From Fasciola hepatica (lineage: Eukaryota; Platyhelminthes; Trematoda; Plagiorchiida; Fasciolidae), in NCBI GenBank assembly GCA_948099385.1, contig CANUEZ040000191.1, forward strand, positions 6,510,001 to 6,574,000: DNA of 64,000 nt, written 5' to 3'. Shown piece by piece: positions 42,203 to 55,800 of the stretch (position 1 is the stretch's first letter; each line of letters opens with the position of its first letter). The notes below the pieces were generated by a model, which was given only the letters and a program-made list of their open reading frames with translations, had not been told where the DNA came from and searched no databases. Made by a program: the position numbers and the translations under genes.

Positions 42203-45200
42203 CTAAGTAAAACCAAGGCATTCCCTTATGAACAATCCCCACACAGATTGCTCATACAATGCAATAGAGCAGTAGCAGAGTAGATTTGTATAATATGATT
42301 CTCCATGCAGCTTGAACACTGAACTGACCATTGAAAATGATGGAAGCACTGTACAGCTGTTTGATCCGCTAAGGGAATCATGAGCATTGCACATGGACAG
42401 AGCCCACACGGGGACACGAACAAGGATTGGGGTGAACGAATGTCAGTCGAACACCCAAACCACAAGGCTATCTGATATGGGTCTCAACGCTTTGTTCAAC
42501 ATATACAATACATGATATAGCACAATCCCCAAATCGGATTCGGCTTTCGCTTTCGCTTTGAACGGTAACAACCAAATTCTCGCACACCGATCCAATCCTA
42601 TGTTCCATCACTTCTCTATTTATGGGCCTAAGTAAAACCAAGGCATTCCCTTATGAACAATCCCCACACAGATTGCTCATACAATGCAATAGAGCAGTAG
42701 CAGAGTAGATTTGTATAATATGATTCTCCATGCAGCTTGAACATTGAACTGACCATTGAAAATGATGGAAGCACTGTACAGCTGTTTGATCCGCTAAAGG
42801 AATCATGAGCATTGCACATGGACAGAGCCCACACGAGGACACGAACAAGGGTTGGGGTGAACGAATGTCACTCGAACACCCAAACCACAAGGCTATCCCA
42901 TATGGGTCTGAACGCTTTGTTCAACATATACACTACATGATATAGCACAATCCCCAAATCGGATTCGGCTTTCGCTTTGGCTTTGAACGGTAACAATCAA
43001 ATTCTCGCACACCGATCCAATCCTATGTTCCATCACTTCTCTATTTATGGGCCTAAGTAAAACCAAGGCATTCCCTTATGAACAATCCCCACACAGATTG
43101 CTCATACAATGCAATAGAGCAGTAGCAGAGTACATTTGTATAATATGATTCTCCATGCAGCTTGAACACTGAACTGACCATTGAAAATGATGGAAGCACT
43201 GTACAGCTGTTTGATCCCCTAAGGGAATCATGAGCATTGCACATGGACAGAGCCTACACGGGGACACGAACAAGGGTTGGGGTGAACGAATGTCACACGA
43301 ACACCCAAACCACAAGGCTAACCGATATGGGTCTCAGCGCTTTGTTCAACATATACAATTCATGATATAGCACAATCCCCAAATTGGATTCGGCTTTCGC
43401 TTTCGCTTTGAACGGTAACAACCAAATTCTCGCACACCGATCCAATCCTATGTTCCATCACTTCTCTATTTATGGGCCTAAGTAAAACCAAGGCATTCCC
43501 TTATGAACAATCCCCACACAGATTGCTCATACAATGCAATAGAGCAGTAGCAGAGTACATTTGTATAATATGATTCTCCATGCAGCTTGAACACTGAACT
43601 GACCATTGAAAATGATGGAAGCACTGTACAGCTGTTTGATCCGCTAAGGGAATCATGAGCATTGCACATGGACAGAGCCCACACGGGGACACGAACAAGG
43701 GTTGGGGTGAACGAATGTCACTCGAACATCCAAACCACAAGGCTATCCGATATGGGTCTGAACGCTTTGTTCAACATATACACTACATGATATAGCACAA
43801 TCCCCAAATTGGATTCGGCTTTCGCTTTCGCTTTGAACGGTAATAACCAAATTCTCGCACACCGATCCAATCCTATGTTCCATCACTTCTCTATTTATGG
43901 GCCTAAGTAAAACCAAGGCATTCCCTTATGAACAATCCCCACACAGATTGCTCATACAATGCAATAGAGCAGTAGCAGAGTAGATTTGTATATTATGATT
44001 CTCCATGCAGCTTGAACACTGAACTGACCATTGAAAATGATGGAAGCACTGTACAGCTGTTTGATCCGCTAAGGGAATCATGAGCATTGCACATGGACAG
44101 AGCCCACACGGGGACACGAACAAGGATTGGGGTGAACGAATGTCAGTCGAACACCCAAACCACAAGGCTATCTGATATGGGTCTCAACGCTTTGTTCAAC
44201 ATATACAATACATGATATAGCACAATCCCCAAATCGGATTCGGCTTTCGCTTTCGCTTTGAACGGTAACAACCAAATTCTCGCACACCGATCCAATCCTA
44301 TGTTCCATCACTTCTCTATTTATGGGCCTAAGTAAAACCAAGGCATTCCCTTATGAACAATCCCCACACAGATTGCTCATACAATGCAATAGAGCAGTAG
44401 CAGAGTACATTTGTATAATATGATTCTCCATGCAGCTTGAACACTGAACTGACCATTGAAAATGATGGAAGCACTGTACAGCTGTTTGATCCGCTAAGGG
44501 AATCATGAGCATTGCACATGGACAGAGCCCACACGGGGACACGAACAAGGGTTGGGGTGAACGAATGTCACTCGAACATCCAAACCACAAGGCTATCCGA
44601 TATGGGTCTGAACGCTTTGTTCAACATATACACTACATGATATAGCACAATCCCCAAATTGGATTCGGCTTTCGCTTTGGCTTTGAACGGTAACAACCAA
44701 ATTCTCGCACACCGATCCAATCCTATGTTCCATCACTTCTCTATTTATGGGCCTAAGTAAAACCAAGGCATTCCCTTATGAACAATCCCCACACAGATTG
44801 CTCATACAATGCAATAGAGCAGTAGCAGAGTAGATTTGTATAATATGATTCTCCATGCAGCTTGAACACTGAACTGACCATTGAAAATGATGGAAGCACT
44901 GTACAGCTGTTTGATCCGCTAAAGGAATCATGAGCATTGCACATGGACAGAGCCCACACGAGGACACGAACAAGGGTTGGGGTGAACGAATGTCAGTCGA
45001 ACACCCAAACCACAAGGCTATCTGATATGGGTCTCAACGCTTTGTTCAACATATACACTACATGATATAGCACAATCCCCAAATCGGATTCGGCTTTCGC
45101 TTTCGCTTTGAACGGTAACAATCAAATTCTCGCACACCGATCCAATCCTATGTTCCATCACTTCTCTATTTATGGGCCTAAGTAAAACCAAGGCATTCCC

Positions 45201-46477
45201 TTATGAACAATCCCCACACAGATTGCTCATACAATGCAATAGAGCAGTAGCAGAGTAGATTTGTATAATATGATTCTCCATGCAGCTTGAACACTGAACT
45301 GACCATTGAAAATGATGGAAGCACTGTACAGCTGTTTGATCCGCTAAGGGAATCATGAGCATTGCACATGGACAGAGCCCACACGGGGACACGAACAAGG
45401 ATTGGGGTGAACGAATGTCAGTCGAACACCCAAACCACAAGGCTATCTGATATGGGTCTCAACGCTTTGTTCAACATATACACTACATGATATAGCACAA
45501 TCCCCAAATCGGATTCGGCTTTCGCTTTCGCTTTGAACGGTAACAACCAAATTCTCGCACACCGATCCAATCCTATGTTCCATCACTTCTCTATTTATGG
45601 GCCTAAGTAAAACCAAGGCATTCCCTTATGAACAATCCCCACACAGATTGCTCATACAATGCAATAGAGCAGTAGCAGAGTAGATTTGTATAATATGATT
45701 CTCCATGCAGCTTGAACACTGAACTGACCATTGAAAATGATGGAAGCACTGTACAGCTGTTTGATCCGCTAAAGGAATCATGAGCATTGCACATGGACAG
45801 AGCCCACACGAGGACACGAACAAGGGTTGGGGTGAACGAATGTCACTCGAACACCCAAACCACAAGGCTATCCCATATGGGTCTGAACGCTTTGTTCAAC
45901 ATATACAATACATGATATAGCACAATCCCCAAATCGGATTCGGCTTTCGCTTTCGCTTTGAACGGTAACAATCAAATTCTCGCACACCGATCCAATCCTA
46001 TGTTCCATCACTTCTCTATTTATGGGCCTAAGTAAAACCAAGGCATTCCCTTATGAACAATCCCCACACAGATTGCTCATACAATGCAATAGAGCAGTAG
46101 CAGAGTACATTTGTATAATATGATTCTCCATGCAGCTTGAACACTGAACTGACCATTGAAAATGATGGAAGCACTGTACAGCTGTTTGATCCGCTAAGGG
46201 AATCATGAGCATTGCACATGGACAGAGCCTACACGGGGACACGAACAAGGGTTGGGGTGAACGAATGTCACACGAACACCCAAACCACAAGGCTAACCGA
46301 TATGGGTCTCAGCGCTTTGTTCAACATATACAATTCATGATATAGCACAATCCTCAAATTGGATTCGGCTTTCGCTTTCGCTTTGAACGGTAACAACCAA
46401 ATTCTCGCACACCGATCCAATCCTATGTTCCATCACTTCTCTATTTATGGGCCTAAGTAAAACCAAGGCATTCCCTT
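42203..46477. repeat. Probable 7-mer (2,975-bp) relationship
   Basis: The ordered subtypes of monomers from 42203, 42628, 43053 and 43478 match those from 45178, 45603, 46028 and 46453. The step is caaggattgggg, then ctaaaggaatc with acgaggacac, then gagcctacacgg, then cactcgaacatcc. The uncommon combination ctatcccatatgggtctgaac occurs near 42893 and 45868, 2,975 bp apart. The intervening monomers do not repeat, and some markers point to other spacings (2,125 and 4,250 bp), so the history is probably layered. Confidence 0.6.
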
Positions 46478-48528
46478 ATGAACAATCCCCACACAGATTG
46501 CTCATACAATGCAATAGAGCAGTAGCAGAGTACATTTGTATAATATGATTCTCCATGCAGCTTGAACACTGAACTGACCATTGAAAATGATGGAAGCACT
46601 GTACAGCTGTTTGATCCGCTAAGGGAATCATGAGCATTGCACATGGACAGAGCCCACACGGGGACACGAACAAGGGTTGGGGTGAACGAATGTCACTCGA
46701 ACATCCAAACCACAAGGCTATCCGATATGGGTCTGAACGCTTTGTTCAACATATACACTACATGATATAGCACAATCCCCAAATTGGATTCGGCTTTCGC
46801 TTTGGCTTTGAACGGTAACAACCAAATTCTCGCACACCGATCCAATCCTATGTTCCATCACTTCTCTATTTATGGGCCTAAGTAAAACCAAGGCATTCCC
46901 TTATGAACAATCCCCACACAGATTGCTCATACAATGCAATAGAGCAGTAGCAGAGTAGATTTGTATAATATGATTCTCCATGCAGCTTGAACACTGAACT
47001 GACCATTGAAAATGATGGAAGCACTGTACAGCTGTTTGATCCGCTAAGGGAATCATGAGCATTGCACATGGACAGAGCCCACACGAGGACACGAACAAGG
47101 GTTGGGGTGAACGAATGTCAGTCGAACACCCAAACCACAAGGCTATCTGATATGGGTCTCAACGCTTTGTTCAACATATACACTACATGATATAGCACAA
47201 TCCCCAAATCGGATTCGGCTTTCGCTTTCGCTTTGAACGGTAACAATCAAATTCTCGCACACCGATCCAATCCTATGTTCCATCACTTCTCTATTTATGG
47301 GCCTAAGTAAAACCAAGGCATTCCCTTATGAACAATCCCCACACAGATTGCTCATACAATGCAATAGAGCAGTAGCAGAGTAGATTTGTATAATATGATT
47401 CTCCATGCAGCTTGAACACTGAACTGACCATTGAAAATGATGGAAGCACTGTACAGCTGTTTGATCCCCTAAGGGAATCATGAGCATTGCACATGGACAG
47501 AGCCTACACGGGGACACGAACAAGGGTTGGGGTGAACGAATGTCACACGAACACCCAAACCACAAGGCTAACCGATATGGGTCTCAGCGCTTTGTTCAAC
47601 ATATACAATTCATGATATAGCACAATCCCCAAATTGGATTCGGCTTTCGCTTTCGCTTTGAACGGTAACAACCAAATTCTCGCACACCGATCCAATCCTA
47701 TGTTCCATCACTTCTCTATTTATGGGCCTAAGTAAAACCAAGGCATTCCCTTATGAACAATCCCCACACAGATTGCTCATACAATGCAATAGAGCAGTAG
47801 CAGAGTACATTTGTATAATATGATTCTCCATGCAGCTTGAACACTGAACTGACCATTGAAAATGATGGAAGCACTGTACAGCTGTTTGATCCGCTAAGGG
47901 AATCATGAGCATTGCACATGGACAGAGCCCACACGGGGACACGAACAAGGGTTGGGGTGAACGAATGTCACTCGAACATCCAAACCACAAGGCTATCCGA
48001 TATGGGTCTCAACGCTTTGTTCAACATATACACTACATGATATAGCACAATCCCCAAATTGGATTCGGCTTTCGCTTTCGCTTTGAACGGTAACAACCAA
48101 ATTCTCGCACACCGATCCAATCCTATGTTCCATCACTTCTCTATTTATGGGCCTAAGTAAAACCAAGGCATTCCCTTATGAACAATCCCCACACAGATTG
48201 CTCATACAATGCAATAGAGCAGTAGCAGAGTACATTTGTATAATATGATTCTCCATGCAGCTTGAACACTGAACTGACCATTGAAAATGATGGAAGCACT
48301 GTACAGCTGTTTGATCCGCTAAGGGAATCATGAGCATTGCACATGGACAGAGCCCACACGGGGACACGAACAAGCGTTGGGGTCAACGAATGTCAGTCGA
48401 ACACCCAAACCACAAGGCTATCCCATATGGGTCTCAACGCTTTGTTCAACATATACAATACATGATATAGCACAATCCCCAAATCGGATTCGGCTTTCGC
48501 TTTCGCTTTGAACGGTAACAACCAAATT

Positions 48529-48536
48529 CCTGACAC
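48529..48536. other. First indel after the length-perfect core
   Basis: The usual aaattctcgcacacc reads aaattcctgacacc, a net loss of one base with adjacent changes. It shifts the anchor register by -1 from 48577 onward, after 92 consecutive anchor-to-anchor monomers (9,053-48,153) without net length change. Confidence 0.85.
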
Positions 48537-49118
48537 CGATCCAATCCTATGTTCCATCACTTCTCTATTTATGGGCCTAACTAAAACCAAGGCATTCCCT
48601 TATGAACAATCCCCACACAGATTGCTCATACAATGCAATAGAGCAGTAGCATAGTAGATTTGTATAATATGATTCTCCATGCAGCTTGAACACTGAACTG
48701 ACCATTGAAAATGATGGAAGCACTGTACAGCTGTTTGATCCGCTAAGGGAATAATGAGCATTGCACATGGTCGGAGCCCACACGGGGACACGAACAAGGG
48801 TTGGGGTGAACGAATGTCAGTCGAACACCCAAACCACAAGGCTATCCGATATGGGTCTGAACGCTTTGTTCAACATATACACTACATGATATAGCACAAT
48901 CCCCAAATTGGATTCGGCTTTCGCTTTCGCTTTGAACGGTAATAACCAAATTCTCGCACACCGATCCAATCCTATGTTCCATCACTTCTCTATTTATGGG
49001 CCTAAGTAAAACCAAGGCATTCCCTTATGAACAATCCCCACACAGATTGCTCATACAATGCAATAGAGCAGTAGCAGAGTAGATTTGTATAATATGATTC
49101 TCCATGCAGCTTGAACAC

Positions 49119-49124
49119 AACTGA
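49119..49124. other. 2-bp deletion in gaacactgaactg
   Basis: The copy reads gaacacaactg where all neighbours have gaacactgaactg, losing two bases. The deletion joins the two usual overlapping minus-strand frames into one 86-codon frame, another sign that these frames are accidental. Confidence 0.9.
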
Positions 49125-49849
49125 CCATTGAAAATGATGGAAGCACTGTACAGCTGTTTGATCCGCTAAGGGAATCATGAGCATTGCACATGGACGGAGC
49201 CCACACGGGGACACGAACAAGGATTGGGGTGAACGAATGTCAGTCGAACACATAAACCACAAGGCTATCTGATATGGGTCTCAACGCTTTGTTCAACATA
49301 TACAATACATGATGTAGCACAATCCCCAAATTGGATTCGGCTTTGGCTTTCGCTTTGAACGGTAACAACCAAATTCTCGCACACCGATCCAATCCTATGT
49401 TCCATCACTTCTCTATTTATGGGCCTAAGTAAAACCAAGGCATTCCCTTATGAACAATCCCCACACAGATTGCTCATACAATGCAATAGAGCAGTAGCAG
49501 AGTACATTTGTATAATATGATTCTCCATGCAGCTTGAACACTGAACTGACCATTGAAAATGATGGAAGCACTGTACAGCTGTTTGATCCGCTAAGGGAAT
49601 AATGAGCATTGCACATGGTCGGAGCCCACACTGGCACACGAACAAGGGTTGGGGTGAACGAATGTCAGTCGAACACCCAAACCACAAGGCTATCCGATAT
49701 GGGTCTCAACGCTTTGTTCAACATATACACTACATGATATAGCACAATCCCCAAATCGGATTCGGCTTTCGCTTTCGCTTTGAACGGTAACAATCAAATT
49801 CTCGCACACCGATCCAATCCTATGTTCCATCACTTCTCTATTTATGGGC

Positions 49850-52800
49850 CTAATTAAAACCAAGGCATTCCCTTATGAACAATCCCCACACAGATTGCTC
49901 ATACAATGCAATAGAGCAGTAGCAGAGTACATTTGTATAATATGATTCTCCATGCAGCTTGAACACTGAACTGACCATTGAAAATGATGGAAGCACTGTA
50001 CAGCTGTTTGATCCGCTAAGGGAATCATGAGCATTGCACATGGTCGGAGCCCACACGGGGACACGAACAAGGGTTGGGGTGAACGAATGTCAGTCGAACA
50101 TCCAAACCACAAGGCTATCCGATATGGGTCTGAACGCTTTGTTCAACATATACACTACATGATATAGCACAATCCCCAAATTGGATTCGGCTTTCGCTTT
50201 GGCTTTGAACGGTAACAACCAAATTCTCGCACACCGATCCAATCCTATGTTCCATCACTTCTCTATTTATGGGCCTAAGTAAAACCAAGGCATTCCCTTA
50301 TGAACAATCCCCACACAGATTGCTCATACAATGCAATAGAGCAGTAGCAGAGTACATTTGTATAATATGATTCTCCATGCAGCTTGAACACTGAACTGAC
50401 CATTGAAAATGATGGAAGCACTGTACAGCTGTTTGATCCGCTAAGGGAATCATGAGCATTGCACATGGACAGAGCCCACACGGGGACACGAACAAGGGTT
50501 GGGGTGAACGAATGTCACACGAACACCCAAACCACAAGGCTACCCCATATGGGTCTGAACGCTTTGTTCAACATATACAATTCATGATATAGCACAATCC
50601 CCAAATTGGATTCGGCTTTCGCTTTCGCTTTGAACGGTAACAACCAAATTCTCGCACACCGATCCAATCCTATGTTCCATCACTTCTCTATTTATGGGCC
50701 TAAGTAAAACCAAGGCATTCCCTTATGAACAATCCCCACACAGATTGCTCATACAATGCAATAGAGCAGTAGCAGAGTACATTTGTATAATATGATTCTC
50801 CATGCAGCTTGAACACTGAACTGACCATTGAAAATGATGGAAGCACTGTACAGCTGTTTGATCCGCTAAGGGAATCATGAGCATTGCACATGGACAGAGC
50901 CCACACGGGGACACGAACAAGGGTTGGGGTGAACGAATGTCACTCGAACATCCAAACCACAAGGCTATCCGATATGGGTCTCAACGCTGTGTTCAACATA
51001 TACAATACATGATATAGCACAATCCCCAAATTGGATTCGGCTTTCGCTTTCGCTTTGAACGGTAACAACCAAATTCTCGCACACCGATCCAATCCTATGT
51101 TCCATCACTTCTCTATTTATGGGCCTAAGTAAAACCAAGGCATTCCCTTATGAACAATCCCCACACAGATTGCTCATACAATGCAATAGAGCAGTAGCAG
51201 AGTACATTTGTATAATATGATTCTCCATGCAGCTTGAACACTGAACTGACCATTGAAAATGATGGAAGCACTGTACAGCTGTTTGATCCGCTAAAGGAAT
51301 CATGAGCATTGCACATGGACAGAGCCCACACGGGGACACGAACAAGGGTTGGGGTGAACGAATGTCACTCGAACATCCAAACCACAAGGCTATCCGATAT
51401 GGGTCTGAACGCTTTGTTCAACATATACACTACATGATATAGCACAATCCCCAAATTGGATTCGGCTTTCGCTTTCGCTTTGAACGGTAACAACCAAATT
51501 CTCGCACACCGATCCAATCCTATGTTCCATCACTTCTCTATTTATGGGCCTAAGTAAAACCAAGGCATTCCCTTATGAACAATCCCCACACAGATTGCTC
51601 ATACAATGCAATAGAGCAGTAGCAGAGTAGATTTGTATAATATGATTCTCCATGCAGCTTGAACACTGAAGTGACCATTGAAAATGATGGAAGCACTGTA
51701 CAGCTGTTTGATCCGCTAAGGGAATAATGAGCATTGCACATGGTCGGAGCCCACACGGGGACACGAACAAGGGTTGGGGTGAACGAATGTCAGTCGAACA
51801 CCCAAACCACAAGGCTATCCGATATGGGTCTGAACGCTTTGTTCAACATATACACTACATGATATAGCACAATCCCCAAATTGGCTTCGGCTTTCGCTTT
51901 CGCTTTGAACGGTAACAATCAAATTTTCGCACACCGATCCAATCCTATGTTCCATCACTTCTCTATTTATGGGCCTAATTAAAACCAAGGCATTCCCTTA
52001 TGAACAATCCCCACACAGATTGCTCATACAATGCAATAGAGCAGTAGCAGAGTAGATTTGTATAATATGATTCTCCATGCAGCTTGAACACTGAACTGAC
52101 CATTGGAAATGATGGAAGCACTGTACAGATGTTTGATCCGCTAAGGGAATCATGAGCATTGCACATGGACGGAGCCCACACGGGGACACGAACAAGGATT
52201 GGGGTGAACGATTGTCACTCGAACATCCAAACCACAAGGCTATCCGATATGGGTCTGAACGCTTTGTTCAACATATACACTACATGATATAGCACAATCC
52301 CCAAATTGGATTCGGCTTTCGCTTTCGCTTTGAACGGTAATAACCAAATTCTCGCACACCGATCCAATCCTATGTTCCATCACTTCTCTATTTATGGGCC
52401 TAAGTAAAACCAAGGCATTCCCTTATGAACAATCCCCACACAGATTGCTCATACAATGCAATAGAGCAGTAGCAGAGTACATTTGTATAATATGATTCTC
52501 CATGCAGCTTGAACACTGAACTGACCATTGAAAATGATGGAAGCACTGTACAGCTGTTTGATCCGCTAAGGGAATCATGAGCATTGCACATGGACGGAGC
52601 CCACACGGGGACACGAACAAGGATTGGGGTGAACGAATGTCAGTCGAACACCCAAACCACAATGCTATCTGATATGGGTCTGAACGCTTTGTTCAACATA
52701 TACAATACATGATATAGCACAATCCCCAAATCGGATTCGGCTTTCGCTTTCGCTTTGAACGGTAACAACCAAATTCTCGCACACCGATCCAATCCTATGT

Positions 52801-55800
52801 TCCATCACTTCTCTATTTATGGGCCTAAGTAAAACCGAGGCATCCCCTTTGAACAATCCCCACACACATTGCTCATACAATGCAATAGAGCAGTAGCAGA
52901 GTAGATTTGTATAATATGATTCTCCATGCAGCTTGAACACTGAACTGACCATTGAAAATGATGGAAGCACTGTACAGCTGTTTGATCCGCTAAAGGAATC
53001 ATGAGCATTGCACATGGACAGAGCCCACACGAGGACACGAACAAGGGTTGGGGTGAACGATTGTCACTCGAACATCCAAACCACAAGGCTATCCGATATG
53101 GGTCTGAACGCTTTGTTCAACATATACACTACATGATATAGCACAATCCCCAAATCGGATTCGGCTTTCGCTTTCGCTTTGAACGGTAACAACCAAATTC
53201 TCGCACACCGATCCAATCCTATGTTCCATCACTTCTCTATTTATGGGCCTAAGTAAAACCGAGGCATCCCCTTTGAACAATCCCCACACAGATTGCTCAT
53301 ACAATGCAATAGAGCAGTAGCAGAGTACATTTGTATAATATGATTCTCCATGCAGCTTGAACACTGAACTGACCATTGAAAATGATGGAAGCACTGTACA
53401 GCTGTTTGATCCGCTAAGGGAATAATGAGCATTGCACATGGTCGGAGCCCACACGGGGACACGAACAAGGGTTGGGGTGAACGAATGTCACTCGAACACC
53501 CAAACCACAAGGCTATCCCATATTGGTCTCAACGCTTTGTTCAACATATACACTACATGATATAGCACAATCCCCAAATCGGATTCGGCTTTCGCTTTCG
53601 CTTTGAACGGTAACAATCAAATTCTCGCACACCGATCCAATCCTATGTTCCATCACTTCTCTATTTATGGGCCTAATTAAAACCAAGGCATTCCCTTATG
53701 AACAATCCCCACACAGATTGCTCATACAATGCAATAGAGCAGTAGCAGAGTAGATTTGTATAATATGATTCTCCATGCAGCTTGAACACTGAACTGACCA
53801 TTGAAAATGATGGAAGCACTGTACAGCTGTTTGATCCGCTAAGGGAATCATGAGCATTGCACATGGACAGAGCCTACACGGGGACACGAACAAGGGTTGG
53901 GGTGAACGATTGTCAATAGAACACCCAAACCACAAGGCTAACCGATATGGGTCTCAGCGCTTTGTTCAACATATACACTACATGATATAGCACAATCCCC
54001 AAATTGGATTCGGCTTTCGCTTTCGCTTTGAACGGTAACAACCAAATTCTCGCACACCGATCCAATCCTATGTTCCATCACTTCTCTATTTATGGGCCTA
54101 AGTAAAACCAAGGCATTCCCTTATGAACAATCCCCACACAGATTGCTCATACAATGCAATAGAGCAGTAGCAGAGTACATTTGTATAATATGATTCTCCA
54201 TGCAGCTTGAACACTGAACTGACCATTGAAATTATGGAAGCACTGTACAGCTGTTTGATCCGCTAAGGGAATCATGAGCATTGCACATTGTCAGAGCCCA
54301 CACGGGGACACGAACAAGGGTTGGGGTGAACGAATGTCACTCGAACATCCAAACCACAAGGCTATCCCATATGGGTCTGAACGCTTTGTTCAACATATAC
54401 ACTACATGATATAGCACAATCCCCAAATTGGATTCGGCTTTCGCTTTGGCTTTGAACGGTAACAACCAAATTCTCGCACACCGATCCAATCCTATGTTCC
54501 ATCACTTCTCTATTTATGGGCCTAAGTAAAACCAAGGCATTCCCTTATGAACAATCCCCACACAGATTGCTCATACAATGCAATAGAGCAGTAGCAGAGT
54601 ACATTTGTATAATATGATTCTCCATGCAGCTTGAAAACTGAACTGACCATTGAAAATGATGGAAGCACTGTACAGCTGTTTGATCCGCTAAGGGAATCAT
54701 GAGCATTGCACATGGACAGAGCCCACACGGGGACACGAACAAGGATTGGGGTGAACGAATGTCAGTCGAACACCCAAACCACAAGGCTATCTGATATGGG
54801 TCTCAACGCTTTGTTCAACATATACAATACATGATATAGCACAATCCCCAAATCGGATTCGGCTTTCGCTTTCGCTTTGAACGGTAGCAACCACATTCTC
54901 GCACACCGATCCAATCCTATGTTCCATCACTTCTCTATTTATGGGCCTAAGTAAAACCAAGGCGTTCCCTTATGAACAATCCCCACACAGATTGCTCATA
55001 CAATGCAATAGAGCAGTAGCACAGTACATTTTTATAATATGATTCTCCATGCAGCTTGAACACTGAACTGACCATTGAAAATGATGGAAGCACTGTACAG
55101 CTGTTTGATCCGCTAACGGAATCATGAGCATTGCACATGGTCGGAGCCCACACTGGCACACGGACAAGGGTTGGGGTGAACGAATGTCAGTCGAACACCC
55201 AAACCACAAGGCTATCCGATATGGGTCTGAACGCTTTGTTCAACATATACACTACATGATATAGCACAATCCCCAAATTGGATTCGGCTTTCGCTTTCGC
55301 TTTGAACGGTAATAACCAAATTCTCGCACACCGATCCAATTCTATGTTCCATCACTTCTCTATTTATGGGCCTAAGTAAAACCAAGGCATTCCCTTATGA
55401 ACAATCCCCACACAGATTGCTCATACAATGCAATAGAGCAGTAGCAGAGTACATTTGTATAATATGATTCTCCATGCAGCTTGAACACTGAACTGACCAT
55501 TGAAAATTATGGAAGCACTGTACAGCTGTTTGATCCGCTAAGGGAATCATGAGCATTGCACATGGACAGAGCCCACACGGGGACACGAACAAGGGTTGGG
55601 GTGAACGAATGTCACTCGAACATCCAAACCACAAGGCTATCCGATATGGGTCTGAACGCTTTGTTCAACATATACACTACATGATATAGCACAATCCCCA
55701 AATTGGATTCGGCTTTCGCTTTGGCTTTGAACGGTAACAACCAAATTCTCGCACATCGATCCAATCCTATGTTCCATCACTTCTCTATTTATGGGCCTAA

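Larger units (their letters stand above)
29051..48150. repeat. Homogeneous length-perfect core
   Basis: About 45 monomers run in exact 425-bp register with no net indel. The gagtaCattt allele dominates this stretch (about 19 of 23 copies between 30 and 40 kb by my tally). Many neighbours differ by only a few bases. Recurrent subtypes include one with gagcctacacgg, tgtcacacgaacaccc, ggctaaccgat and gtctcagcgc (from 30728, 34553, 40503, 43053, 46028 and 47303) and one with catggtcggag plus cactggcacacg (from 36253, 39228, 40078 and 41353). Confidence 0.85.

Noticed and set aside
52665..53510. Longer minus-strand frames of 121 and 89 codons, and the 130-codon frame at 3958-4350
   Set aside because: They are produced by 1-bp deletions (52848, 53272) or stop-removing substitutions in single copies that fuse the usual spurious frames.
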